Source: Parvibaculum sp. (GTDB lineage: Bacteria > Pseudomonadota > Alphaproteobacteria > Parvibaculales > Parvibaculaceae). From it: DNA of 64,000 nt. This document shows, piece by piece, positions 27,309 to 37,357 of this stretch. The position numbers were made by a program, and so were the translations under genes. Each line of letters opens with the position of its first letter. The stretch's first letter is position 1. The stretch lies in the NCBI GenBank assembly GCA_002694985.1, contig NZNS01000005.1, positions 248,001 to 312,000 on the forward strand. Reading direction: 5' to 3'. The notes under the pieces were generated by a model that made no database searches, was not told the origin of the DNA, and worked only from the letters and a program-made list of their open reading frames with translations.

Positions 27309-28292
27309 ATGACCAGCGCTGACAAACAGCTTTCGCCCGTTTTCCCACACCGGCACCTGCTCGGGATCGAGGGCCTTTCCCCGTCCGATATCACCAGCCT
27401 TCTCGATCTCGCCGACACCTATGTCGAGCAGAACCGCCAGGTCGACAAAAAAGGCTCCGTTCTTCGCGGGCGCACACAGATCAATCTCTTCTTCGAGGCC
27501 TCCACGCGCACGCAAAGCTCCTTCGAGCTGGCGGGCAAGCGCCTCGGCGCGGATGTGATGAACATGTCCGTCTCCTCCTCCTCCGTGAAGAAGGGCGAGA
27601 CACTGGTCGACACGGCGGTGACGCTGAACGCGATGCACCCCGACCTCATCATCATTCGTCACCAGAATTCCGGCGCCGTCGAGCTTCTCTCGCAGAAAGT
27701 CTCCTGCTCCGTCATCAATGCGGGCGACGGCGCGCATGAGCATCCGACACAGGCCCTGCTCGATGCGCTCACGATCCGCCGCCGCAAGGGCCGCCTCGAA
27801 GGGCTCCTCGTCGCCATCTGCGGCGACATCGCCCATAGCCGCGTCGCCCGTTCGAACATCCTGCTCTTGAACGCGATGGGCGCGCGCGTCCGCGTCGTCG
27901 GCCCGCCGACCTTGATGCCCACCGGCGTGGAGCGTCTCGGCGTCGAGGTCTTCCACGACATGAAGAAGGGCCTCGAAGGCGTCGACATCGTGATGATGCT
28001 TCGTCTCCAGCTTGAGCGCATGGCCGGTTCCTACGTGCCGAGCCAGCGCGAATATTTCCATTTTTACGGCCTCGACTATTCGAAGCTTGCTCATGCCAAG
28101 CCCGATGCGCTCGTGATGCATCCCGGCCCGATGAACCGCGGCGTCGAGATCGACAGCGCCGTCGCCGACGACATAGACCGCAGCCTCATCCGCGAGCAGG
28201 TGGAAATGGGCGTCGCGGTGCGCATGGCCGTGCTCGACGCACTCGCACGCAACTTGCCGAACGAGCTTGCTCGCACGGGAGGCTGCTCATGA
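27309..28292 (+). CDS. pyrB: Aspartate carbamoyltransferase catalytic subunit
   Basis: PyrB joins carbamoyl phosphate and aspartate in the second step of pyrimidine synthesis. The 327-residue protein has the carbamoyl phosphate loop S65-T66-R67-T68 in [11 protein letters not shown], the 80s loop around [22 protein letters not shown], and the aspartate-side [11 protein letters not shown]. Its last 4 bp overlap the start of the dihydroorotase-like gene as ATGA. No pyrI regulatory gene is present. Pairing with an inactive dihydroorotase is known for class A-type enzymes, where the two form a dodecamer. Confidence 0.97.
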   Translation: MTSADKQLSPVFPHRHLLGIEGLSPSDITSLLDLADTYVEQNRQVDKKGSVLRGRTQINLFFEASTRTQSSFELAGKRLGADVMNMSVSSSSVKKGETLVDTAVTLNAMHPDLIIIRHQNSGAVELLSQKVSCSVINAGDGAHEHPTQALLDALTIRRRKGRLEGLLVAICGDIAHSRVARSNILLLNAMGARVRVVGPPTLMPTGVERLGVEVFHDMKKGLEGVDIVMMLRLQLERMAGSYVPSQREYFHFYGLDYSKLAHAKPDALVMHPGPMNRGVEIDSAVADDIDRSLIREQVEMGVAVRMAVLDALARNLPNELARTGGCS

Positions 28293-29590
28293 GCCGCACC
28301 GCCTTCATCAATGCACGCCTGATCGATCCGGCATCGGGTTACGACGAAATGGGCGGTCTCCTCGTCGAGAATGGCGTGATCGCCGATCTCGGCCCGCAGC
28401 TCTTCAACGATGGCCTGCCGGACGGCGCGGAAACCGTCGATTGCCGTGGCCGCGTCCTCGCGCCCGGCCTCATTGATTGCCGCGTCTTCACCGGCGAGCC
28501 GGGCGCCGAACATCGCGAGACCCTTGCGCTCGCCAGCAAGGCGGCCGCCGCAGGCGGCGTCACCACCATGATCGTCATGCCGAACACCGATCCGGTGATC
28601 GACGATGTGGCCCTGGTCGATTTCATCGAACGCCGCGCCCGCGATACCGCCGTCGTCAACGTGCACACCATGGCCGCTCTCACCAAGGGCCTCCATGGCG
28701 AGCAGATGACGGAGCTCGGCCTCCTGCTCGATGCAGGCGCCGTCGGCTTCACCGATGGCATCAAGGCCGTCGCCAATGCACAGGTCATGCGCCGCGCGCT
28801 TTCCTATGCCGCGCATCTCGGCGCTCTGGTCGTCCAACATGCCGAAGAGCCCACGCTCGCCACCGGCGTCATGAACGAAAGTGAACTTGCAAGCCGCCTC
28901 GGCTTGTCGGGAACGCCCGCCGTCGCGGAAACCATCATGATCGAGCGCGACCTTCGCCTGCTCGAACTCACCGGCGGGCGCTATCACGTCGCGCAGGTTT
29001 CCTGCGGAGCTTCTGTCGAGATCATCCGCCGTGCCAAGACGCGCGGCCTCGGCGTCACCTGCGGCGTCTCTGCGGCGCATCTGCAACTCAATGAAAACGA
29101 CGTGCAGTCCTACCGCACCTTCTTCAAGCTCTCGCCACCGCTCCGCACGGAGCAGGATCGTCTCGCCCTCGTCGCGGGCCTCGCCGACGGCACCATCGAT
29201 GTGGTCGTCTCCAGCCACGATCCTCAGGACCCGGAAGTGAAGCGCCGCCCCTTCGCCGAAGCAAATTTCGGCGCCATCGGTCTGGAAACGCTGCTGCCCG
29301 CCGGTCTCGCCCTCGTGCATAATGGCGACTTGCCGCTTGGCCGCTTCCTTGCGGCGCTCACCTCCATCCCCTCCGATCTTCTCGGTCTGGGCCGGGGGCG
29401 GCTGGCCACGGGCCTTCCCGCCGATCTCGTCCTCATCGATACGGAGATGCCCTGGAAGCTCGAACCGGCCAGGCTCAAATCGATCTCGAAGAACACGCCC
29501 TTCGAGGACCGTCTCTTTCAGGGGCGCGCGCTCCGCACCATGGTCGGCGGCCGCATGGTCTATGTTCACGGAGAAGACACAAGCCGATAA
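28289..29590 (+). CDS. pyrX: Dihydroorotase-like protein, probably non-catalytic (PyrC'/PyrX)
   Basis: This 433-residue amidohydrolase-fold protein resembles dihydroorotase. The metal ligands look lost: the DxHxH motif reads [11 protein letters not shown], with R65 and F67 where the two His should be; the later ligand in YHVAQVSC has Gln for His; and the Asp in the ATDHAPH-type motif is Ser in VVVSSHDPQ. In pseudomonads and others, such inactive PyrC' proteins bind aspartate carbamoyltransferase and are needed for its assembly. The 4-bp overlap with pyrB supports that role. A true dihydroorotase should then be encoded elsewhere. Confidence 0.88.
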   Translation: MSRTAFINARLIDPASGYDEMGGLLVENGVIADLGPQLFNDGLPDGAETVDCRGRVLAPGLIDCRVFTGEPGAEHRETLALASKAAAAGGVTTMIVMPNTDPVIDDVALVDFIERRARDTAVVNVHTMAALTKGLHGEQMTELGLLLDAGAVGFTDGIKAVANAQVMRRALSYAAHLGALVVQHAEEPTLATGVMNESELASRLGLSGTPAVAETIMIERDLRLLELTGGRYHVAQVSCGASVEIIRRAKTRGLGVTCGVSAAHLQLNENDVQSYRTFFKLSPPLRTEQDRLALVAGLADGTIDVVVSSHDPQDPEVKRRPFAEANFGAIGLETLLPAGLALVHNGDLPLGRFLAALTSIPSDLLGLGRGRLATGLPADLVLIDTEMPWKLEPARLKSISKNTPFEDRLFQGRALRTMVGGRMVYVHGEDTSR

Positions 29591-29620
29591 TCTGCGGAGA
29601 GAATTTTTCTCACCCTCTCC

Positions 29621-29686
29621 GCTTGTTTGCCTTGGCAAACGAGCAAACCCGGAATGTGGGAGGGTCAAACGGTCGAAGACCGTTTG
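29621..29686. repeat. Paired hairpins between pyrX and plsY
   Basis: Two strong inverted repeats lie in the gap: 29621-29643 (11-bp arms with one G-T pair) and 29666-29686 (perfect 9+3+9). Flanking CCCTCTCC and GGGAGGGG blocks add a further pairing. The arrangement looks like a dispersed REP-type intergenic element rather than a terminator, as no U-tract follows. Confidence 0.55.
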
Positions 29687-29715
29687 GGGAGGGGCAAGGG
29701 GAGGACACCAGAACA

Positions 29716-30381
29716 ATGCCAGCCGAAATAGATTTCATCGCCGCCACACCGCTGCTGCTGGTCGCGCTGGCACTTGGCTACCTGCTCGGCTCCATTCCTT
29801 TTGGCCTTTTGCTCACACGCCTCGCGGGCCTTGGCGACATCCGCTCGATCGGCTCGGGCAATATCGGCGCGACAAACGCGCTGCGCACGGGCAATCGCTG
29901 GGTAGCGGTCGGAACGCTCATCGGCGATGCCGGCAAGGGTGCTCTCGCTGTCTACATTGCCGGCCTTCTCGCCATGCAGGCATCACCGGATAGCGTCAAT
30001 CTCACATGGATGCTCGGTGTCGCCGCACTTGGCGCATTCGTCGGCCACCTCTATCCCGTCTGGCTCGGTTTCAAGGGCGGCAAGGGTGTCTCCACCTTCA
30101 TCGGAATCCTGCTCGCGCTGTATTGGCCGGTCGGCCTTCTCTTTTGCGCGACATGGATCATCGTTGCCCTCACCTCGCGCTACTCGTCGCTTTCCGCGCT
30201 CGTCGCGGCGTTGCTGACGCCTGTCTATCTCGCCTGGCTCAACCAGTGGGATCTCATTGGCCTCAGCGTCATACTCGTCGCCCTCATCTACATCGCGCAT
30301 CGCGACAACATCCGCCGCCTTCTCGCCGGTGAGGAATCGCGCATCGGCCAGAAAAAGGCCGAAGACAAGACCGGGGGCTGA
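29716..30381 (+). CDS. plsY: Glycerol-3-phosphate acyltransferase PlsY
   Basis: PlsY transfers an acyl group from acyl phosphate to glycerol 3-phosphate, the first step of phospholipid synthesis in the inner membrane. The 221-residue protein has about five membrane segments. It carries the three family motifs: [24 protein letters not shown], and the [13 protein letters not shown] loop. The [13 protein letters not shown] ending also fits. The ATG at 29716 is preceded by AGGGGAGG at a slightly long spacing; a frame open from 29623 crosses the hairpin repeat and was rejected. dprA follows 5 bp later. Confidence 0.95.
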   Translation: MPAEIDFIAATPLLLVALALGYLLGSIPFGLLLTRLAGLGDIRSIGSGNIGATNALRTGNRWVAVGTLIGDAGKGALAVYIAGLLAMQASPDSVNLTWMLGVAALGAFVGHLYPVWLGFKGGKGVSTFIGILLALYWPVGLLFCATWIIVALTSRYSSLSALVAALLTPVYLAWLNQWDLIGLSVILVALIYIAHRDNIRRLLAGEESRIGQKKAEDKTGG

Positions 30382-30386
30382 CCCGC

Positions 30387-31499
30387 GTGGGAGCGGCGCT
30401 CTCCGCCGCGGAGCGTGTTGCGCGCCTCCGCCTCGCCCGCAGCGAAAATATCGGCCCCGTCACCTTCCGCGACTTGCTCGATCATTTCGGCAATGCCGTC
30501 GCCGCGCTCGATGCCCTGCCCGATCTCGCCGCGCGCGGTGGTGCAAAACGCGCTATCCGCATTGCTCGTGAAGGCGAGGCGGAAGCGGAAATCGCGCGTA
30601 CGGAAAAACTCGGTGGCCAACTTCTCGTTCTCGGCGACGAAGCTTTCCCCGCCCGCCTCGCAGCTCTCGATCCGCCGCCGCCCGTCATCTCGCTGAAAGG
30701 CGATGTGGCTCTCACCGCACAGAAATCCATCGCCATCGTCGGCTCGCGAAATGCCTCCGCTGCGGGCCGCCGCATCGCGGGCGACATGGCCGAAGCCTTA
30801 ACCCATGAAGGTTTCATCGTCGTTTCGGGCCTCGCGCGCGGTATCGATACGGCGGCGCACCGTGCTTCGCTTGCAGGCGGTACCATCGCCGTTCTCGCGG
30901 GCGGCATCGATATCGTCTACCCGGAAGAAAACAGGGAGCTTCAGACGGAGATCGCGGCACGCGGCGCCCTCGTCACAGAAATGCCGCCGGGCACCAGTCC
31001 GCAAGCGCGTCACTTCCCGCGCCGCAACCGCCTCATCTCCGGCCTCTCCCTGGGTGTGGTCGTGGTCGAGGCTGCGCTGCGTTCAGGCTCGCTCATCACC
31101 GCGCGTTTCGCGCTGGAACAGGGCCGCGATGTCTTTGCCGTGCCCGGTTCCCCGCTCGACCCGCGCGCGCAAGGCTCGAACAAGCTCATCAAGGACGGCG
31201 CCCCGCTGGTCGAGAATGCGAGCGATGTGATCGCCGCGCTCGCCGAACCGCTTGGCCATCTTTTCCGCGAGCCAGAGCCACCCTCCTTCGCCCCGCGTTC
31301 CGGCGATGCGCCCGATACCGATATGGATACGCGAAAGCGCGTCCTCGCCGCACTCGGCCCCACGCCCACGCCGATGGACGAAATCATCCGCCAGTCCGGC
31401 GCGCCGGTTCAGCAGGTGCGTGCCGTTGTGCTGGAACTCGAACTCGCCGGCCGCATCCACCGCGATCCCGGCGACAGGGTCAGTCTTCTGCCGGCTTGA
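30387..31499 (+). CDS. dprA: DNA-processing protein DprA
   Basis: DprA loads RecA on incoming single-stranded DNA during natural transformation. The 370-residue protein has the Rossmann-like core: AIVGSRNASAAGRRIA, VSGLARGIDTAAHRASL, AVLAGGIDIVYPEEN, and RRNRLISGLSLGVVVVEA. An N-terminal helical domain and a C-terminal winged-helix (DprA_WH) domain flank it. The start is GTG at 30387, 5 bp after plsY. Its last 20 bp overlap the opposite-strand gene ending at 31480. Many non-competent bacteria also keep dprA, so competence is not proved. Confidence 0.95.
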   Translation: MGAALSAAERVARLRLARSENIGPVTFRDLLDHFGNAVAALDALPDLAARGGAKRAIRIAREGEAEAEIARTEKLGGQLLVLGDEAFPARLAALDPPPPVISLKGDVALTAQKSIAIVGSRNASAAGRRIAGDMAEALTHEGFIVVSGLARGIDTAAHRASLAGGTIAVLAGGIDIVYPEENRELQTEIAARGALVTEMPPGTSPQARHFPRRNRLISGLSLGVVVVEAALRSGSLITARFALEQGRDVFAVPGSPLDPRAQGSNKLIKDGAPLVENASDVIAALAEPLGHLFREPEPPSFAPRSGDAPDTDMDTRKRVLAALGPTPTPMDEIIRQSGAPVQQVRAVVLELELAGRIHRDPGDRVSLLPA

Positions 31500-31797
31500 G
31501 CGTGGACCTTATCGGTGTGCTTGTGTCGCCCGGCCGCTTCACCGCCGAACGGCCCAGCATCAGCAGCCGCGATTCTTCCGCCGCCACACCGATCAGATAG
31601 GCCAGGAACCGGAAACCGCGCTTGTCGGCCATTCGCCGCGACGCAATCATCAGATCGAGCAGATAGGCTGCAACAGCTTCGTCATCCGCATCTGCCAGAT
31701 TGTCGGGCAGGTTCGAGGCGTGTCTGTGCCTTGGCTCAAGGCTCTGGCTGTCCTTGGATTCGGGCACAGTTTCGGCACTAAGCATGGACTTCCGCAT
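31480..31797 (-). CDS. Small conserved-looking helical protein
   Basis: This 105-residue protein has a charged N-terminus and a helical core AAYLLDLMIASRRMADKRGF then FLAYLIGVAAEESR. That pattern resembles short alphaproteobacterial proteins of unknown function that pair a LxxMxxMA helix with an LxxLLxLAxxE helix. No signal peptide or membrane segment is seen. It overlaps the end of dprA by 20 bp on the opposite strand. It could start at ATG 31797 or 31785. Function is unknown. Confidence 0.55.
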   Translation of the reverse strand: MRKSMLSAETVPESKDSQSLEPRHRHASNLPDNLADADDEAVAAYLLDLMIASRRMADKRGFRFLAYLIGVAAEESRLLMLGRSAVKRPGDTSTPIRSTLKPAED

Positions 31798-32172
31798 CGC
31801 CAGCCATCCTTTGCTTGCCCCTCGCCGGGGGGCGGTGAGGCTTTATCCCGCGCGACCGGTCACGCATAAGGAACTAGACCTATGGTATATATTTCAAGGG
31901 GAAATAAAACTCCTGGATCGGGTCCAATTAGGTCCAGACTGACGAATATTTTCAAAGCCCCGATTTTCCCCCGGACTTCCCTGAGAATCCGCGGCATTTG
32001 ACAGTCATCGCCCTTTTCACCATTTTCAGCCGCTGGTTCAGGCTTGAACCGGATGCGGCGGTGCTCTTGGCTTTTCACGGATAACTGGTGTAAAGCGCGC
32101 CCGGGCTCCCTGGAGCCTGCGTGCTGATGCGATCCGTCGCGACATATTTATTAAGAGAGAAAAAGCGGTCCA
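31798..32172. other. Gene-free region upstream of topA
   Basis: This 375-bp gap should contain the topA promoter and that of the divergent small gene at 31480. A GC-rich imperfect hairpin lies near 31818-31840, and the rest is less GC-rich than its surroundings. I see no gene, no known RNA and no clear promoter pair I would defend. Confidence 0.4.
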
Positions 32173-34881
32173 ATGGACGTTGTCATTGTTGAGTCGCCTG
32201 CCAAGGCGAAAACGATCAACAAATATCTGGGCAAGGACTACAAGGTTCTCGCCTCCTACGGCCATGTCCGCGACCTGCCCTCGAAAGATGGCTCAGTCCA
32301 GCCGGACGAAGATTTCGCCATGGCCTGGGACGTGGATGCCAAATCCCAGAAGCGCCTGAACGAAATCGCTGCCGCCGTTAAGGGCGCGGATCGTCTGATC
32401 CTCGCAACTGACCCGGATCGCGAAGGCGAGGCGATTTCCTGGCACGTGCTCGAAGTCCTGAACAAGAAGAAGGTGCTGAAGGACGTCGAGGTCCAGCGCG
32501 TCGTCTTCAACGCCATCACCAAGAAATCCGTCACCGAGGCGATGGAGCATCCGCGCGGGCTCGACAAGGAGCTGATCGACGCCTATCTGGCGCGCCGCGC
32601 CCTCGACTACCTCGTGGGCTTCACCCTTTCGCCCGTTCTCTGGCGCAAGCTTCCGGGCTCGCGCTCGGCAGGCCGCGTGCAGTCCGTGGCGCTCCGCCTC
32701 ATTTGCGAACGCGAACTCGAAATCGAGGCCTTCCGCAGCCAGGAATACTGGACCGTGGAGACCGACATGAAGACGGCGGCCAATGCGCCCTTCGCCGCGC
32801 GTCTCGTCGCCCTCGACGGCAAGAAGCTCGAAAAATTCGACATACCGGACCAGAAGACCGCCGACGAGGTCGAAGCCCGCATCAAGGCCTCGCGCTACAC
32901 GGTGAAGTCGGTCGAGAGCAAGCCCGCGCGGCGCAATCCGAACCCGCCCTTCACCACCTCGACCATCCAGCAGGAAGCCTCGCGCAAGCTCGGCTTCTCC
33001 GCCAGCCGCACCATGCAGGTTGCGCAGCGCCTCTATGAAGGCGTCGAGATCGACGGCGAGACGACCGGCCTCATCACCTATATGCGAACCGACGGCGTGC
33101 AGATCGCGCCCGAAGCGATCGCCCAGGCCCGCACCGTTATCAACAATGAATTCGGCGAGGCCTATCTCCCCGACAATCCGCGCGTCTACAACACCAAGGC
33201 GAAGAACGCGCAGGAAGCGCATGAAGCAATCCGCCCGACCGATCTGAGCCGCCTGCCGAAATCCGTCGCCTCATATCTCGACGACGACCAGCGCCGCCTC
33301 TACGAACTGGTCTGGAACCGCACCATCGCCAGCCAGATGGAAAGCGTGCAGCTTGAGCGCACCACCATCGAGATCGAAGCGAACGACGCGCCGATCAACC
33401 TGCGCGCCACCGGCTCCGTCATCGTCTTCGACGGTTTCCTGCGCCTCTATCAGGAAGGCCGCGACGAGCCGGACGATGCGGACGAAGGCAACCGCCTGCC
33501 CAAGGTCGCGGCCGGCGACAAGCTCGGCCTTGAAAAGGTCCGCCCCGAACAGCATTTCACCGAGCCCCCGCCCCGCTTCACCGAAGCGAGCATCGTCAAG
33601 CGCATGGAAGAACTCGGCATCGGCCGTCCCTCCACCTATGCCTCCACATTGCAGACGCTCCGCGACCGCGACTATGTCCGCATGGACCAGAAGCGCCTCG
33701 TGCCGCAGGACAAGGGACGCCTCGTCACCGCCTTCCTCGAAAATTTCTTCCCGCGCTACGTCGAATACGACTTCACCGCGGCACTGGAGGAAAAGCTCGA
33801 CAAGGTCTCCGCGGGCGAACTCGACTGGAAGGATCTGCTGCGCGAATTCTGGAAGGATTTCACCGGCGCGGTTGCCGAGGCGACGGAACTCCGCATCACG
33901 GAAGTTCTCGACCGGCTGAACGATGTGCTGGGCCCCCATGTCTTCCCCGACAAGGGCGACGGTTCCGACCCGCGCAAATGTCCCTCCTGCGAGGATGGCC
34001 GCCTGTCGCTGAAGGTTGGCCGCTTCGGCGCTTTCGTCGGCTGCTCGAACTATCCCGATTGCAAGTTCACGCGCCAGCTCACCGTCGGCGCCGAAGGCGA
34101 AGAGGCACAGGGCGACCGTGTGCTGGGCACCGACCCGGAAACAGGCGCCGAAGTTTCGCTCAAGCGCGGCCGCTTCGGACCTTACGTCGAGCGCGCGCCG
34201 CTCGCCGAAGATGAAAAGCCCAAGCGCAGCGGCCTCCCCGCCAAGACCTCGGCGGCCGATGTCGATCTCGATATGGCGCTGCGCCTGCTTACGCTCCCGC
34301 GCGAAGTCGGCATCCATCCCGAAACCGGCAAGAAGATCACGGCAGGCCTTGGCCGCTTCGGTCCCTTCATCCTGCATGACGGCACCTATGCAAATCTGAA
34401 AGACCCGGAAGAACTCTTCGACATCGGTCTCAATCGCGCCGTCACCGTGCTCGCCGAAAAGATTGCCCGTGCCGAAGAACGCGCAGGCAAGATCCTGAAG
34501 GAGCTGGGCGAACATCCAGACAGCGGCAAGCCCGTGCAGGTTCGCGAAGGCAAGTACGGCCCCTACATCAAACATGGCCGCACCAACGCCACGCTGCCGA
34601 AATCGGCCGTACCCGAAGACGTGACCCTTGAAGAGGCACTTGCCCTCGTGGCCGAGAAAGAGGCCAAAACAGGCAAGGGCAAGAAGGCGCCCGCCAAGAA
34701 GGCGGCAGAAAAGAAGCCCGCCGCGAAAAAACCCGCCGCAAAAAAGAAGAAGGCGCCCGCGAAAAAGGCCCCCGCAAAAAAGCCCGCCGCAAAGAAGGCC
34801 GCGACCAAAAAACCCGCCGCAAAAAAGCCCGCGGCAAAGACGGCCAAAAAAACCGGCACAGCCACTGAAATGGCGGATTGA
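32173..34881 (+). CDS. topA: DNA topoisomerase I with Lys/Ala-rich tail
   Basis: TopA relaxes negative supercoils by single-strand passage. The 902-residue protein begins with the Toprim domain (MDVVIVESPAKAKTINKYLG, then ATDPDREGEAI). The active-site tyrosine is Y303 in GLITYMRTDG. A four-Cys zinc finger (CPSC then GCSNYPDC) lies near residue 603, followed by further repeats such as KRGRFGPYVE. The last 70 or so residues are KKPAAKK/KKAPAKK repeats like those of the H1-like protein at 19495. Such basic tails are known in several bacterial TopA proteins and increase DNA binding and processivity. The stop overlaps or abuts the rnr start. Confidence 0.97.
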   Translation: MDVVIVESPAKAKTINKYLGKDYKVLASYGHVRDLPSKDGSVQPDEDFAMAWDVDAKSQKRLNEIAAAVKGADRLILATDPDREGEAISWHVLEVLNKKKVLKDVEVQRVVFNAITKKSVTEAMEHPRGLDKELIDAYLARRALDYLVGFTLSPVLWRKLPGSRSAGRVQSVALRLICERELEIEAFRSQEYWTVETDMKTAANAPFAARLVALDGKKLEKFDIPDQKTADEVEARIKASRYTVKSVESKPARRNPNPPFTTSTIQQEASRKLGFSASRTMQVAQRLYEGVEIDGETTGLITYMRTDGVQIAPEAIAQARTVINNEFGEAYLPDNPRVYNTKAKNAQEAHEAIRPTDLSRLPKSVASYLDDDQRRLYELVWNRTIASQMESVQLERTTIEIEANDAPINLRATGSVIVFDGFLRLYQEGRDEPDDADEGNRLPKVAAGDKLGLEKVRPEQHFTEPPPRFTEASIVKRMEELGIGRPSTYASTLQTLRDRDYVRMDQKRLVPQDKGRLVTAFLENFFPRYVEYDFTAALEEKLDKVSAGELDWKDLLREFWKDFTGAVAEATELRITEVLDRLNDVLGPHVFPDKGDGSDPRKCPSCEDGRLSLKVGRFGAFVGCSNYPDCKFTRQLTVGAEGEEAQGDRVLGTDPETGAEVSLKRGRFGPYVERAPLAEDEKPKRSGLPAKTSAADVDLDMALRLLTLPREVGIHPETGKKITAGLGRFGPFILHDGTYANLKDPEELFDIGLNRAVTVLAEKIARAEERAGKILKELGEHPDSGKPVQVREGKYGPYIKHGRTNATLPKSAVPEDVTLEEALALVAEKEAKTGKGKKAPAKKAAEKKPAAKKPAAKKKKAPAKKAPAKKPAAKKAATKKPAAKKPAAKTAKKTGTATEMAD

Positions 34882-34883
34882 TC

Positions 34884-37244
34884 TTGGCCGAACGCAAGCC
34901 CGGACGGGGGGCACCGAAAAAACCCGCAGCCGGCAAAAGAAAAACCGGCGGCGGTGTGCCCTCGCGCGAGGAAATCCTCGCCTTCCTCGCCGACAATCCC
35001 GGCAAGACATCGAAGCGCGAAATTGGCCGCGCCTTTAATGTGAAGGGCGACGACCGCATCCCCCTGAAGCAATTGCTGAAGGCCATGACGGAGGAAGGCA
35101 TCATCGCGCGCGACGAGGCAAAAAACCTCCGCCGCACCGATGAACTCCCGCCTGTCACCGTCGTTGAGATCACCCATACCGACACCGATGGCGAGCTGAT
35201 TGCGCGTCCCGTCTCATGGCCGGGCGAAGAGCAACCGCCTCTCATCGTCATCGCGCCGGACACCTCGCGCCGGAAGCGCGACTATGACGAGCCGCCCGCC
35301 GGTGTCGGCGACCGTGTTCTCGCCCGCCTCGAAAAGGTGGAAGATGAGGATGAAGCCTATCCCTACGAGGCCCGCGTCATCCGCCGCGTCGGCAAGGGCG
35401 CGGAACGCATCCTCGGCCTCTACCGCAAGAACCCTAAAGGAAAGGGCGGACGCCTCGTTCCCGTCGAAAAGAAGGCCCGCAACGAATACGAGATCGCGCC
35501 CGATGATGTAAACGGCGCGGAAGATGGCAACCTCGTCCTCGGCGAAACCATCCCCGGCAAGCGCTATGGCCTCTCCCGCGCCCGCATCCGCGAAATCTTC
35601 GGCGACAGCGAAGACCCGCGCTCGATCAGCCTCATCGCCATCCACACGCATGGCATCCCGGATGAATTTCCCGCCGAGGTGATCGCGGAAGCCGAAGCCG
35701 CAAAGCATCACGGCCTCAAGGGCCGCACGGACCTGCGCGACATTCCCCTCATCACCATCGATCCAGCGGATGCACGCGACCATGACGATGCCGTCTGGGC
35801 CGCACCTGACGATGATCCGAAAAACGAAGGCGGCGTCATCGCCATTGTCGCAATCGCCGATGTCGCAGCCTATGTGAAGCCCGGCTCGCAGATGGACCGC
35901 GAAGCCCGCAAGCGCGGCAACTCCACCTATTTCCCGGACCGCGTCGTGCCGATGCTGCCCGAGCGCATCTCGAACGATCTCTGTTCGCTGGTCGAGGACA
36001 AGGACCGTGCCTGCTTCGCCGTGCGTATGGTCTTCGACAAGAACGGCAACAAGCGCAGCCATGAGTTCATTCGCGGTCTCATGCGCTCTGCCGCCAGCCT
36101 CAGCTACAAACAGGTGCAGGAGGCGATCGACGGCCGCCCGGACGATGCCGCGGGCCCCCTGCTCGATCCCGTACTGAAGCCCCTATGGGCCGCCTACCGC
36201 ATCATCTTGAAGGCCCGCGAGGCCCGCGCACCGCTCGACCTCGACCTCCCCGAATACAAGATCGACATCGGCCCCGATGGCCGCATCTCGGGCGTGCGCA
36301 TCGGCGACAAGTTCGAGTCGATGAAGCTCATCGAGGAGTTCATGATCCAGGCGAATGTCTGCGCCGCCGAAACGGCCGAGGCGCAGCACCGCAAGGTCAT
36401 CTACCGTATCCACGATGCGCCCTCGCGCGAAAAGCTCGTTGCATTCGCCGAGTTTCTTGCCACGCTGAATCTCAGCTTCACCAAGGGCGAGAATATCCGC
36501 CCTGCGAATTTCAATCGCATCCTGAAGGAAGTCGACGGCACCGAACATGACCGCATGGTGTCGGACGTTGTGCTCCGCTCTCAGGCGCAAGCCATTTACT
36601 CGCCGGACAATATCGGCCATTTCGGTCTCAACCTGCGCCGCTATGCACACTTCACCTCGCCCATTCGCCGCTATGCAGACCTCACCGTCCATCGCGCGCT
36701 GATCGCCGGTCTTGGTCTCGGAAAAGACGGCCAGACAGACAACGAACTCGCCGAGCTCGCCGAGATCGCCGAACATATCTCTGCCACCGAACGCCGCTCG
36801 ATGGTTGCCGAACGCGACTCGAAGGACCGTTTCATTGCCGCCTTCCTCGAAGCGCGCATCGGCGCGGAGTTCACGGGCCGCATCTCTGGCGTCACACGCT
36901 TCGGACTCTTCGTGAAGCTCGACGATACCGGCGCCGATGGCTTCATCCCCGTCTCGACACTCGGTCGCGACTTCTTCCATCACGACGAGATCATTCACGC
37001 CCTTGTCGGCGAGCGCACACGTCACGCCTATCGTCTGGGCGATATTGTCCGCGTCCGTCTTGCAGAAGCCGTCCCCGTCACCGGCGGCTTGCGCTTCGAG
37101 CTTCTCGAAGGCGGCGGCGAGGCGCCCCCAAATGCAGGGAAGGGAGCTGGCAGCCGCTCCCGCGCGCCCTCCGGCCGTGGCGGACCGGCACGAGGAAAAT
37201 ATGGAAAATCATCTCGAAAAACCCCACGTGGCAAGCGGCGCTAG
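34884..37244 (+). CDS. rnr: Ribonuclease R
   Basis: RNase R is a processive 3'-5' exoribonuclease that degrades structured RNA. The protein of about 786 residues has an N-terminal helix-turn-helix (FLADNPGKTSKREIGRAF), cold-shock-like domains, and the RNB catalytic domain with ITIDPADARDHDDAVWA, whose Asp residues bind magnesium. The family stretch YAHFTSPIRRYADLTVHRAL and a C-terminal S1 domain (GRISGVTRFGLFVKLDDTGA) follow, then a basic Arg/Lys/Gly-rich tail. No ATG fits; TTG at 34884 gives MAERKPGRG, and TTG at 34878 would overlap the topA stop. In both cases rnr is coupled to topA. Confidence 0.95.
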   Translation: MAERKPGRGAPKKPAAGKRKTGGGVPSREEILAFLADNPGKTSKREIGRAFNVKGDDRIPLKQLLKAMTEEGIIARDEAKNLRRTDELPPVTVVEITHTDTDGELIARPVSWPGEEQPPLIVIAPDTSRRKRDYDEPPAGVGDRVLARLEKVEDEDEAYPYEARVIRRVGKGAERILGLYRKNPKGKGGRLVPVEKKARNEYEIAPDDVNGAEDGNLVLGETIPGKRYGLSRARIREIFGDSEDPRSISLIAIHTHGIPDEFPAEVIAEAEAAKHHGLKGRTDLRDIPLITIDPADARDHDDAVWAAPDDDPKNEGGVIAIVAIADVAAYVKPGSQMDREARKRGNSTYFPDRVVPMLPERISNDLCSLVEDKDRACFAVRMVFDKNGNKRSHEFIRGLMRSAASLSYKQVQEAIDGRPDDAAGPLLDPVLKPLWAAYRIILKAREARAPLDLDLPEYKIDIGPDGRISGVRIGDKFESMKLIEEFMIQANVCAAETAEAQHRKVIYRIHDAPSREKLVAFAEFLATLNLSFTKGENIRPANFNRILKEVDGTEHDRMVSDVVLRSQAQAIYSPDNIGHFGLNLRRYAHFTSPIRRYADLTVHRALIAGLGLGKDGQTDNELAELAEIAEHISATERRSMVAERDSKDRFIAAFLEARIGAEFTGRISGVTRFGLFVKLDDTGADGFIPVSTLGRDFFHHDEIIHALVGERTRHAYRLGDIVRVRLAEAVPVTGGLRFELLEGGGEAPPNAGKGAGSRSRAPSGRGGPARGKYGKSSRKTPRGKRR

Positions 37245-37310
37245 GGTACTTCCGGCCAGTTTGCGCACCCTGACGCGCGGCAACCTGCCACATATTCTTA
37301 ATCGCGTTTT

Positions 37311-37327
37311 CCTACCATTTTGGTAGG
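37311..37327. other. Perfect 7-bp inverted repeat upstream of the DUF983 gene
   Basis: CCTACCA and TGGTAGG are separated by three T residues. There is no U-tract on either side, so it is a weak candidate for the rnr terminator. It could equally be an operator for the gene starting at 37358. Confidence 0.3.
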
Positions 37328-37357
37328 GCATCCCGCTATTGCCGCCGTGAGTACCAG

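Noticed and set aside
28091..29716. 541-codon minus-strand ORF opposite pyrX
   Set aside because: It is antisense to a clear dihydroorotase-like gene and runs through the hairpin repeat; no recognisable domain.
33271..35010. 579-codon minus-strand ORF opposite topA
   Set aside because: It is the mirror of topA, including the Lys/Ala repeat read backwards as Phe/Gly-rich low complexity.
37311..37327. Hairpin as the rnr terminator
   Set aside because: The stem is perfect but no U-tract follows on either strand; kept only as an inverted repeat.
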